A stretch of 64,000 nucleotides of DNA from Novipirellula caenicola. Its GTDB lineage: Bacteria > Planctomycetota > Planctomycetia > Pirellulales > Pirellulaceae. Below are positions 56,933 through 64,000 of the stretch, piece after piece (the first letter of the stretch is position 1; every line of letters starts with the position of its first letter). Both the position numbers and the translations under genes were made by a program. Location: the NCBI RefSeq assembly GCF_039545035.1, contig NZ_BAABRO010000002.1, forward strand, positions 1-64,000, given 5' to 3'. The notes beneath the pieces are model-generated. The model had not been told where the DNA came from. It was given only the letters and a program-made list of their open reading frames with translations, and made no database searches.

Positions 56933-59900
56933 ATGTTGTCATCACAAATCCCCACGTTACACAGTGGCGAGTCCGAAAAGGAAGAACTTCAACGAGCTTT
57001 GGGGTGGGATCGAGATCTATCAAACACCCCTGCCGCAAAAGAAAATCTAAGGAATTACATCACGCTCCAACTCGCTTCGGCTGGACTATTGCCGCCCGAC
57101 AGCGAACAAGACCAGTCGATGACGACTTTCTCGGCGGGAATTCTAGACAGTCTGCGCGAAAAGAATCGCTTGCTAGCCGAGTATCGTGCTCCGGTGGATT
57201 CGCGAATCGAAAACTTTTTAAACGGCTACTTCGCGGACGTCGTCGATGGCGAACCATTGCGGTTGCCAGGCCGGACGTTGACGCTCGATCGCCATGGCAT
57301 GGCACGTGAGTTGAGTCTTCCGGCGGGTGGCCACGAATTCCAAAACGATCTGGTCAGCTCGTATCGCTGCGTCAACGGTGTGCTGAATAATCCTCGCGCC
57401 GATCGTCGCACCACCGCCGGAACGTTTCATGTGGTCGAAGGCGGATTGCCGGCCCCAAGCGACAAACGGGTTGTTCCCAAAGGTGTGTTTGTCAAGCTTT
57501 TCCGAGCTGCCATGTCGCCTCCGGACGACATGATGTTGCTGCCCTACACGTCGACGTCGTCCAAGCCCGCGTTGACTTGGGTTTCACTGCTGCTGCGTCC
57601 AATCGTGTGCCCCGAAGTCCCTGGGTTTGGTGCCCAAAAAACGATGGAGACTCGTTTCTTCGCTCCAGGTTCATTGATCAGTAACCTCGATTTCGTGGAA
57701 ACGATTTTCGGAAATGCCGGCGATCCGCTCAGCAGCCGTAACGACGCCGGCTTGGACGTGTTGCACTGGAGCGGTCACACCGGCTGCGTGATCCTGGCGA
57801 CGCATTTGACCAACATGACCAAGAAAGAACTTGGCCTGCCACATTACGACGATGCCAGCGAACGACAACGTCGCGATTCGATGTGCTGGAAAGACCCCGA
57901 AGAAAAATACAACGACGGAGGCGCGTTCAAACTGACGTGCCGCGACGAGTCGGGAGTGGTCGTCACGCTGATCGCCGATAACTACTACGGTTACTGCAAA
58001 AAGGAAGTCAAAACACAACTTAGCTACGCCACCAATTTGATGGGCGGATGCGAGGAAGAGCATGCCGGTGGCGCGTTGGCATTTGCCTCGTATTCATTGG
58101 GCGATGAATTCCAAGTCAACAGCCGCCGCTACAACGGTCGCCGGTTTGCCGACGTGGCGCGTGAATACACCTCGTTTGTCGACGTCAAACCCGAAGGCTA
58201 TGGCATTGACCGGTTCGACCCGACGATCGTCTATATTCCTGAAAATGCCAAGGTCACGCTGATCGAACGCTGTGTCACGTGGACCAATAACGGCAAAGTC
58301 GAAAAGATCCCGCTGTCGCCGGCGAATGTCTATATCGCACCAAGCGGCTACAAGATTCGATTGGAAAAACACCCCGCTGCCCCCTCGTGGCGGCTGATTG
58401 GATCGGTCGGCGAAGGAATTTTCTGTCACAAACCGTGCACGGTCAGCGGCGGCGGAAAGAGCGAGATCAGCAAGAGTCTGCGTGACTATATGTTGTATGG
58501 TCCGATCTTCGTCACCGACCGTGAAAAAGACTTTGCAAAGCTAGACGAGATTTTTTCGCGTGATTATCACGATCGTTGGTCCAAAGAGTACACCGGACGA
58601 ACGGACTACACCGAAAAACAAAGTCGCCCCGTGCTCGACCCAAGCCGTAGTCTCGGCAGCGTGATCCAGTTGCTAACCCCTTCGCCGGATTACAATGACG
58701 AATACAACCAATGGCTGCGTGAGATTCCCGAACACGTCTATTCGATGGCCTTGATCATCAAACGCTTCATCCGTTCGGGGATGGAACAGAATTGGCACGA
58801 GCACTTTGGCGTCGATATCGTCAACGGATCGGCGGGTCATGAACTGAAGATCGGCGATCGATCGTTGGTTGGTACGTATCTGCGTGTCGGTTGGGACAAC
58901 AATCGATGGCGTACGTTCAAATTACGGCAAGACTTCATCGCCGCCGATAAAGTCCAACGAGAAGACGACATCAGCGCCAGCGTGGTCGTGCCGTCCGATG
59001 TGCTTGGTGACGTCGGCAAAGCCGTCACGCCGTCAGGCAGCTACAAGTTTGTCGAAAATTGCGAATACCGATTGTTCCAACGTCCTGATGACGCCGTGCA
59101 TCGCGGGTTGGACAAACAAACCGAACTTGATCTGTCGCGTCCCGGCAGCTTCATCAGCAACTTTGAACCATTGACCACGGCGCAGGCCCGCGAAATTGTC
59201 GAAGATGCGATTGAGTTCGACAAATTCACCGCTCCCATGGCTGCGATGCTGGCAAAGGCAGCCAAAGCCAAGGAAGGTTACGTGGTCAGCACCGCCAACC
59301 CACGGATCGTCAACGGAGCACCGACGAAGAACCCACGTTACTTGCAAGACCGCCCGGACATGGTCAATTCGCGTGACACCTACGTCGCGATGCGTGGCAT
59401 GCAATTGCATCGCGGGTTAGCCGAAGACGCTCCGATTCATGCTCCGGTTGGCGCTGTATTGTCGGGACGTCGAAACAACCCGCCAGACCCGAAAGCCGGA
59501 TTCCGTTCGCTTGCCGTCTACTCGCCGCTGCACTACCAAGAACTGCCCGAGTTGTTGATGGACTACGTTTGTTCGTTGACCGGCAAAAGCCCGAGCACGA
59601 CCGGTGCAGGTAGCGAAGGGGCACTGACCAAAGGACCGTTTAACGCGCTGATGCCTTCGGTCGATTTGAACTCGACCGTGGTGTCGCTGATCCTGACGGG
59701 TTTAGGCGGATTCAGCACCGCGGCAGGCCACGTCGGACCTCGTTTCGAAGTCGGTCACGATATCTCGTTGTTGATCCCCGAGGTGTGGTGCCGACTCGGT
59801 CCCGAAGAACGCGATCCGGCAGAGATGATTCGCAACAAGATGCTCGAGAAAGTCGAAGATTTCGACCACGGCAATTTGCGAGTTCCCGCCAGCCGGTTGG

Positions 59901-60490
59901 GTTACCGTATCACGACTCGTTTCGTTCGCACCTATCTGGCTCGCGTGTTTGACAACCCGTCAAAGGTCTTTACCCCCGAGATTTTGCAACCAGAACTGCA
60001 AGACATGGAATCGTACGTCGACGGCATCATGCACATCACCGAGGCTCAGCAACGAGTCGCGTTGGCGTACATGGAAGACGGTGGCTATGAATTGGCCTGT
60101 CCTCCGCTGAAAGCCATTTTGAACATCATGGCCTATGGCGAACACGAAGGCAAAACCGTCAGTGACCCTGAAATTCGCGAGTTGTTTACCCGCGAGTCGT
60201 TGCTGAAGAGCGACTGGTACGCCGCGCGATTGAAGAAGAAGCAAATTCGCGACATCGACCACTGGAAAGCGTTCGAAGCGCGACTGCAATCGATGATCGA
60301 GCATTCAAAGCAAAACGATTCGATGCAAGATTTGGAGTTGGACGAACGACTCGCCTATGCATCGGAAATGCGTGCTCATGTCGAATCGGACAGCTATTTG
60401 GAAGAGTTGGTCGGCACCACCGGAGCGGACCCGATGCAGCCCAGCTTGACCGATCCTTCGATGATCAACCGTTTGGCGACCAGTCATTAA
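56933..60490 (+). CDS. Very large protein, candidate PPi-dependent PEP carboxykinase
   Basis: 1185 residues with a good AGGAG seven bases before the ATG. A loop CTVSGGGKSEISKSL at 502-516 looks like a kinase or PEPCK phosphate loop (GGGKS, Lys509). Other conserved-looking blocks are LIADNYYGYCKKEVKTQ (346-362), GGCEEEHAGGALAF (371-384) and FAPGSLISNLDF (243-254). Length and these motifs recall the pyrophosphate-type PEP carboxykinase (about 1100-1190 residues) described from Entamoeba and Propionibacterium. That enzyme makes oxaloacetate from PEP, CO2 and phosphate, releasing PPi. This is recognition from memory and not proved. No signal peptide, so cytoplasmic. Monocistronic. Confidence 0.6.
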   Translation: MLSSQIPTLHSGESEKEELQRALGWDRDLSNTPAAKENLRNYITLQLASAGLLPPDSEQDQSMTTFSAGILDSLREKNRLLAEYRAPVDSRIENFLNGYFADVVDGEPLRLPGRTLTLDRHGMARELSLPAGGHEFQNDLVSSYRCVNGVLNNPRADRRTTAGTFHVVEGGLPAPSDKRVVPKGVFVKLFRAAMSPPDDMMLLPYTSTSSKPALTWVSLLLRPIVCPEVPGFGAQKTMETRFFAPGSLISNLDFVETIFGNAGDPLSSRNDAGLDVLHWSGHTGCVILATHLTNMTKKELGLPHYDDASERQRRDSMCWKDPEEKYNDGGAFKLTCRDESGVVVTLIADNYYGYCKKEVKTQLSYATNLMGGCEEEHAGGALAFASYSLGDEFQVNSRRYNGRRFADVAREYTSFVDVKPEGYGIDRFDPTIVYIPENAKVTLIERCVTWTNNGKVEKIPLSPANVYIAPSGYKIRLEKHPAAPSWRLIGSVGEGIFCHKPCTVSGGGKSEISKSLRDYMLYGPIFVTDREKDFAKLDEIFSRDYHDRWSKEYTGRTDYTEKQSRPVLDPSRSLGSVIQLLTPSPDYNDEYNQWLREIPEHVYSMALIIKRFIRSGMEQNWHEHFGVDIVNGSAGHELKIGDRSLVGTYLRVGWDNNRWRTFKLRQDFIAADKVQREDDISASVVVPSDVLGDVGKAVTPSGSYKFVENCEYRLFQRPDDAVHRGLDKQTELDLSRPGSFISNFEPLTTAQAREIVEDAIEFDKFTAPMAAMLAKAAKAKEGYVVSTANPRIVNGAPTKNPRYLQDRPDMVNSRDTYVAMRGMQLHRGLAEDAPIHAPVGAVLSGRRNNPPDPKAGFRSLAVYSPLHYQELPELLMDYVCSLTGKSPSTTGAGSEGALTKGPFNALMPSVDLNSTVVSLILTGLGGFSTAAGHVGPRFEVGHDISLLIPEVWCRLGPEERDPAEMIRNKMLEKVEDFDHGNLRVPASRLGYRITTRFVRTYLARVFDNPSKVFTPEILQPELQDMESYVDGIMHITEAQQRVALAYMEDGGYELACPPLKAILNIMAYGEHEGKTVSDPEIRELFTRESLLKSDWYAARLKKKQIRDIDHWKAFEARLQSMIEHSKQNDSMQDLELDERLAYASEMRAHVESDSYLEELVGTTGADPMQPSLTDPSMINRLATSH

Positions 60491-60566
60491 TGGTCGCGTC
60501 CCAAAGCGGTAAAGCATTTCGCATGCGAAACTCGCCAAGAGTTTCGCCGGTGGAGGCACACATCAC

Positions 60567-60716
60567 GTAGCGAAACTTGTCAACGGGCTGTGGATATAGT
60601 CGTACGATGGACTTCCTAGTCCGTCGGATACACCATTGACGGACGAGGAAGTCCATCCTGCCCCCTTGCCGCAGGAAACTTCACTCAATCAACAAGTAGT
60701 AGACGCCATTCGCTAT
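60567..60716. repeat. Dispersed long palindrome, copy 4
   Basis: GCGAAACTTGTCAACGGGCT, GTACGATGGACTTCCTAGTC, GACGGACGAGGAAGTCCATC, CAATCAACAAGTAGTAGACG. More decayed than the others. An open frame crossing it (60636) explains why a spurious long N-terminus can be read for the next gene. Confidence 0.8.
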
Positions 60717-60854
60717 GTCCATCGACTTTGGATCGCGATGGGGACGATCGGGTCGTTATCGCGAATTTTCGTGCTCCCATGCACCACTGCTCTTTTTATT
60801 CCAGTTAAAATGGAGGCCTCTGTCCTACCTTTTTTGCATCCTACCTGGAATAGA

Positions 60855-62384
60855 ATGAGTATGCCAAAACTATCTCGACGTCAGTTCGGCTCGGCCGCAG
60901 CCGCCACAATCGCAGCCGCATCGCTCCCCGGTGTTCAGCGGTTCGCCCGCGCCGCCGGCCCCAACGACAAACTTGGCGTGTGCATCGTCGGAGTCAATAG
61001 CCGCGGCAACGAGCACATTCGCGGTTTCAATCATGACCCTCGCACCGAGATTCGCGCGATCGTCGACATCGACGAAAGCGTCGGAAAGCAGCGGGTTGCC
61101 AGGGTCAGCGAGATGCAGGGCAGCAAGCCCGAATTCTTTACCGACGTGCGTGACGCACTGGAAATGAACGGGCTGGATATCCTGACCTGTGCGACGCCGA
61201 ATCATTGGCATGCATTGATGGGCGTATGGGCGATGCAGGCCGGTAAAGATGTCTATATCGAGAAACCGATCAGCCATAACATCCACGAAGGCCGCGCGTT
61301 GGTGGCAGCGGCCAAGAAATACGGCCGGATGTTCCAAACCGGAACTCAATCACGCAGCAGCAGCGCCTGCCAAGACGCCGTCAAGTTCATTGCCGACGGT
61401 GGCATTGGAGAGGTCAATTTTGCTCGCGGGTTGTGTTACAAACGACGTAAATCGATCGGGGCGTTGGGCGATTATCCTATCCCTGAAAAAGTAAACTTTG
61501 ATTTGTGGAGCGGACCGGCGACCTACACCGACCCGAAGGTCACGCGGAAACAATTCCACTACGATTGGCACTGGCAACGGCACTACGGCAATGGCGACTT
61601 GGGCAATCAAGGCCCGCACCAAACCGACATCGCGCGTTGGGGATTGGGCGTTGATCGCCACCCCAATTCGGTGCTGACCTACGGTGGACGTCTGGGGTAT
61701 CAAGCCGAACGCAAGGACCCTAATTACGTCGACGCCGGAGACACCGGAAACACCGAGATTTCGATCTACGACTACGGCGACAAATGCCTCGTCTTCGAAA
61801 CTCGTGGTCTGGATTGCTCGACCACCTCGGGCGATGAGATCGAAAGTTTCTTTGGCAAAGGCAAAGGCAATAAGATCGGCGTGATCTTCTATGGCAGCGA
61901 AGGCTATCTCGCGCAGACGTCCTATGATTACTGTGCGGCGTTTGACAAGAACAAGAAGCTGATCAAAGAATTCAAAACACGCAACGTCGGCGATGCCCAC
62001 TTTGCCAATTTCATTGACGCCTGCCAATCGCGTGACGCGTCCCAATTGAATGCCGATGCAAAGACCGGACACCTGTCCGCCGCGGTTAGCCACTTGGGGA
62101 ACATCTCGTACTACGTGGGCGAGGAAAACCGAGTGTCACCGGCCGAGATCAGCAAAGCACTCGAGAAGATCAAAAGCTTGGACAACAACCAAGAAACGCT
62201 GCAGCGTACGGTCGAACACCTAACCGCCAACGGTGTCAATCTAGAAAAGACACCGCTGTCGTTAGGGCCTCACTTGAAGTTTGACCCCGAAGCCGAACGT
62301 TTCATCGACAACGACGAAGCCAACGCGATGTTGACTCGCGAGTACCGCAGCGGCTTCGAAGTCCCTGCAGCGGAAAACGTCTAA
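60855..62384 (+). CDS. Tat-exported Gfo/Idh/MocA oxidoreductase
   Basis: 509 residues from the ATG at 60855 (a second ATG is two codons on). A twin-arginine signal (SRRQFGSAAAATIAAASLPG) directs folded export. The Rossmann domain starts LGVCIVGVNSRGNEHIRGF, and the signature EKPISHN follows CATPNHWHALMGV with AGKDVYI. A C-terminal domain with WHWQRHYGNGDLGNQGPHQTDIARWGLG carries the conserved His/Asp. Many planctomycetes have expanded sets of such enzymes, working on unusual sugars or cyclitols. Substrate unknown. Confidence 0.92.
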   Translation: MSMPKLSRRQFGSAAAATIAAASLPGVQRFARAAGPNDKLGVCIVGVNSRGNEHIRGFNHDPRTEIRAIVDIDESVGKQRVARVSEMQGSKPEFFTDVRDALEMNGLDILTCATPNHWHALMGVWAMQAGKDVYIEKPISHNIHEGRALVAAAKKYGRMFQTGTQSRSSSACQDAVKFIADGGIGEVNFARGLCYKRRKSIGALGDYPIPEKVNFDLWSGPATYTDPKVTRKQFHYDWHWQRHYGNGDLGNQGPHQTDIARWGLGVDRHPNSVLTYGGRLGYQAERKDPNYVDAGDTGNTEISIYDYGDKCLVFETRGLDCSTTSGDEIESFFGKGKGNKIGVIFYGSEGYLAQTSYDYCAAFDKNKKLIKEFKTRNVGDAHFANFIDACQSRDASQLNADAKTGHLSAAVSHLGNISYYVGEENRVSPAEISKALEKIKSLDNNQETLQRTVEHLTANGVNLEKTPLSLGPHLKFDPEAERFIDNDEANAMLTREYRSGFEVPAAENV

Positions 62385-62418
62385 ACGGATCGGGCAGACC
62401 GCAGCCAGCGTTAAAATG

Positions 62419-62560
62419 CAACGCTGTGAAGCATCTTGTAGCCACCTTCGCCAGAAGGTGGTGATTCGTAATTGGGTGCCAACCATCCACGCTAGGGGCG
62501 AGTGTCGCGACGCAGTGGAATGGCCGTCATTTGCGGGTTCTAAAATGCTTCACAGCGTTA
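62419..62560. mobile_element. 142-bp MITE-like element, copy 2
   Basis: Bounded by perfect 15-bp inverted repeats AACGCTGTGAAGCAT and ATGCTTCACAGCGTT, with interior CACCTTCGCCAGAAGGTGGT and CAACCATCCACGCTAGGGGC. The same length as the copy at 14351-14492, with well-preserved ends here. No coding capacity. Confidence 0.75.
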
Positions 62561-62669
62561 GCCGATACGGCTAACCAAAATCCGCAGTCTTCTTTGTTGA
62601 TGGCGAAGCAACGGGTTAAATCCACAAGGAAAATGAGTCCAACCGATTCGCCTGCCAACGTTCTGCGAT

Positions 62670-63368
62670 TTAGCTGCCGCTCTGAAAATAAACTTCTTCA
62701 TACGGCTGGACGACCACGAATCCGTTGCCTTGGAAACGCAGCTGCAACGATTCGCCTGAACCGCGACCGAGAAACGTTTTCCACTGGACGTCGGTCTTCA
62801 ATTCCGGTTCGATGTTGCCGGACCATAACACCGTCGCATTGGGATCGGTGATTACTGGGTTCGATGGGGACACCGGCAACGTCAACGGATCGTAATGTGT
62901 CGTGACGGCTACCATCCCGGTGCCTTCGAGCCGAATATTGAACAATCCGCCCGCCAACATCGCCGTCATCTTTTTCATCATGCGGATGTTGTAATTCAGC
63001 GACATTTCAAACGCTAACAAATCGTTGCCATTGACCGACACCGCTTCATTGTCCAACTGCAAGATGGTGATCTTTTTCCCCGCATCGGCGCAAAACACCG
63101 AACCTTGCCCGGTGACCTTCGTCAGCGACGTCCCTTCGCCCGACATTGCTTTTTTTAACAGATTGCCGACTCCCCGAGACAACACGCCTTCGCGTTCAAA
63201 TTTCACTTGGCCCGTGTAGGCAACCATTGCGCCCATCTTGATCCAAACCTCTCCGTTCAGATTGATGTCGAGCATCCGCTCGGACTCAAGCTCGAACAGC
63301 CCTTGGTTCAAGTCGCGATCTTTGGTCTTTTCTAAAAAAGCTTGAAGCGAATAACGATTGTCAGACAC
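62670..63368 (-). CDS. AIM24-family protein, second copy
   Basis: 232 residues from a GTG at 63368, chosen because the family begins with a YSLQAFLEKT-type strand; an ATG at 63419 is the alternative. Family motifs: FELESERMLDINLNGEVWIK, GAMVAYTGQVKFERE, GTSLTKVTGQGSVFCAD, and VHYDPLTLPV-like THYDPLTLPV. Compared with the 38870 gene it lacks the Ser/Glu insert and belongs to the AIM24/TIGR00266-like branch proper. Function unknown. A gap of 262 bases to the next gene (63369-63630) shows nothing. Confidence 0.9.
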   Translation of the reverse strand: MSDNRYSLQAFLEKTKDRDLNQGLFELESERMLDINLNGEVWIKMGAMVAYTGQVKFEREGVLSRGVGNLLKKAMSGEGTSLTKVTGQGSVFCADAGKKITILQLDNEAVSVNGNDLLAFEMSLNYNIRMMKKMTAMLAGGLFNIRLEGTGMVAVTTHYDPLTLPVSPSNPVITDPNATVLWSGNIEPELKTDVQWKTFLGRGSGESLQLRFQGNGFVVVQPYEEVYFQSGS

Positions 63369-63630
63369 AGGGCATTCTCTTGGGCAACAAGGGAGTGAAG
63401 CGAAACGATCCGTCAACAAAAACTATAACGAATCACTCCGCGATCATGTTGCCCAAAGAACACGTTGAACAGCGATCACGTTGTCTAGAGCCAATGTTGC
63501 TTAGAGCAAACGCGGTTAAAGACAGTGTCGCTTCGAGACGTCACTGCGGCCGCTTGGGTTCATTGCAACGATCCGCAACGTGCCACCCGTGACGGCACGA
63601 TCAGTGACAGAACGATTAATTACGGTGCGA

Positions 63631-64000
63631 TCAGTGAACCATTCCGCGTGCGTCAATCGCCAACCGCCGCGGTGGTTCGTCACCATCGACAACAATGAGT
63701 TCGTTCTGCAGATTGACGCAGGGGCAAATATGGTTTGGCAAAATTCGAACGCGGTCGCCGATCCGTGGACTCCAATCGCTCTCGCCCAATTCGATTTCCC
63801 CGTGCTCTTCACTTAGCCGAGCGATCTTGGCTCCTGGATGATCGACCAACAGCCCGAACCCCGATTGCGGATCGGCACCACACAAATCGCTCGATAACAT
63901 CTTGCTGCCTGCATCGACCACCGCTTTGCCTTTGACCGCGGTGCTGATCACGGTGGCGTGAACGATCGCGGCACAATCATCGAGCGTCGCACATTGCCAC
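63631..64000 (-). CDS. D-threonine aldolase-like PLP enzyme, C-terminal part
   Basis: The 3-prime end of a minus-strand gene whose start lies beyond 64000; the frame is open to the window edge. The C-terminal metal-site pattern of D-threonine aldolase/D-serine dehydratase (DSD1-like) is clear: KAVVDAGSKMLSSDL, then LSEEHGEIEL and GDRVRILPNHICPCVNLQNE, with the His and Cys that hold the divalent metal. The PLP-barrel N-terminal part is outside. It probably cleaves D-beta-hydroxy amino acids. Confidence 0.88.
   Translation of the reverse strand, partial: WQCATLDDCAAIVHATVISTAVKGKAVVDAGSKMLSSDLCGADPQSGFGLLVDHPGAKIARLSEEHGEIELGESDWSPRIGDRVRILPNHICPCVNLQNELIVVDGDEPPRRLAIDARGMVH

Noticed and set aside
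60636-60854. Longer N-terminus for the Gfo/Idh/MocA protein
   Set aside because: It reads through the dispersed palindrome; the Tat signal begins just after 60855.

Overview
The window reads like a marine planctomycete of the Rhodopirellula/Pirellulaceae type. This is inferred from gene content; no rRNA or tRNA gene was seen. Pointers are a GH16 agarase-like enzyme, an FG-GAP/ASPIC-UnbV protein next to a multihaem cytochrome, a Tat-exported Gfo/Idh/MocA protein, a short DUF6800-like protein, DUF3565, PQQ-propeller and WD40 secreted proteins, weak or absent Shine-Dalgarno sites at many genes, and intergenic spaces full of palindromic repeats.

Layout. 1-4 kb: two small unknown proteins, a 7-bp tandem repeat, a secreted GH16 hydrolase and a MYG1-like protein. 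4.1-7.5 kb: a non-coding mosaic array of six 531-574 bp units. 7.6-12.7 kb: a NADAR protein, a large ankyrin-repeat lipoprotein, a 34-bp tandem repeat, then the most striking gene of the window: a signal peptide, a nearly perfect eukaryotic ubiquitin, a Pro-rich linker and an autotransporter-like beta-barrel in one protein. 12.7-20.7 kb: a DUF6228-like protein, a GNAT gene remnant, a short-chain dehydrogenase, a class-C-type serine hydrolase, an HsdR_N-domain protein, an IS200-type transposase inside REP-like palindromes, and a DTW-domain tRNA modification enzyme. 20.9-28.9 kb: a PQQ propeller, an overlapping membrane/nucleotide-binding pair, an RluA-type pseudouridine synthase, a feoA-feoB-FeoB-associated iron(II) uptake operon behind a Fur-like box, and a MoxR ATPase. 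29-43.4 kb: WD40 protein, PSP1 protein, CRTAC1-like protein and five-haem TPR cytochrome, fasciclin protein, AIM24 and M48 peptidase genes with overlapping stop and start, a 109-bp tandem palindrome array, and threonine ammonia-lyase. 43.5-56.8 kb: DUF3565, FxsA, a zinc-ribbon signal peptidase I, FabH, DUF6800, a polysaccharide flippase, a zinc-ribbon protein, topoisomerase I and a PpiD/SurA-like membrane protein with a strong terminator. 56.9-64 kb: a very large protein that I tentatively read as a pyrophosphate-dependent PEP carboxykinase, a Gfo/Idh/MocA oxidoreductase, a second AIM24 protein and the 3-prime part of a D-threonine aldolase-like gene.

The prime candidate for an undescribed system is the ubiquitin-autotransporter fusion. 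Its predicted signal-peptidase site would expose the native ubiquitin N-terminus at the cell surface, while the C-terminal conjugation tail is absent. The second theme is the repeats: at least five dispersed or tandem palindromic families, including a two-allele mosaic array and a 142-bp MITE-like element with 15-bp terminal inverted repeats.
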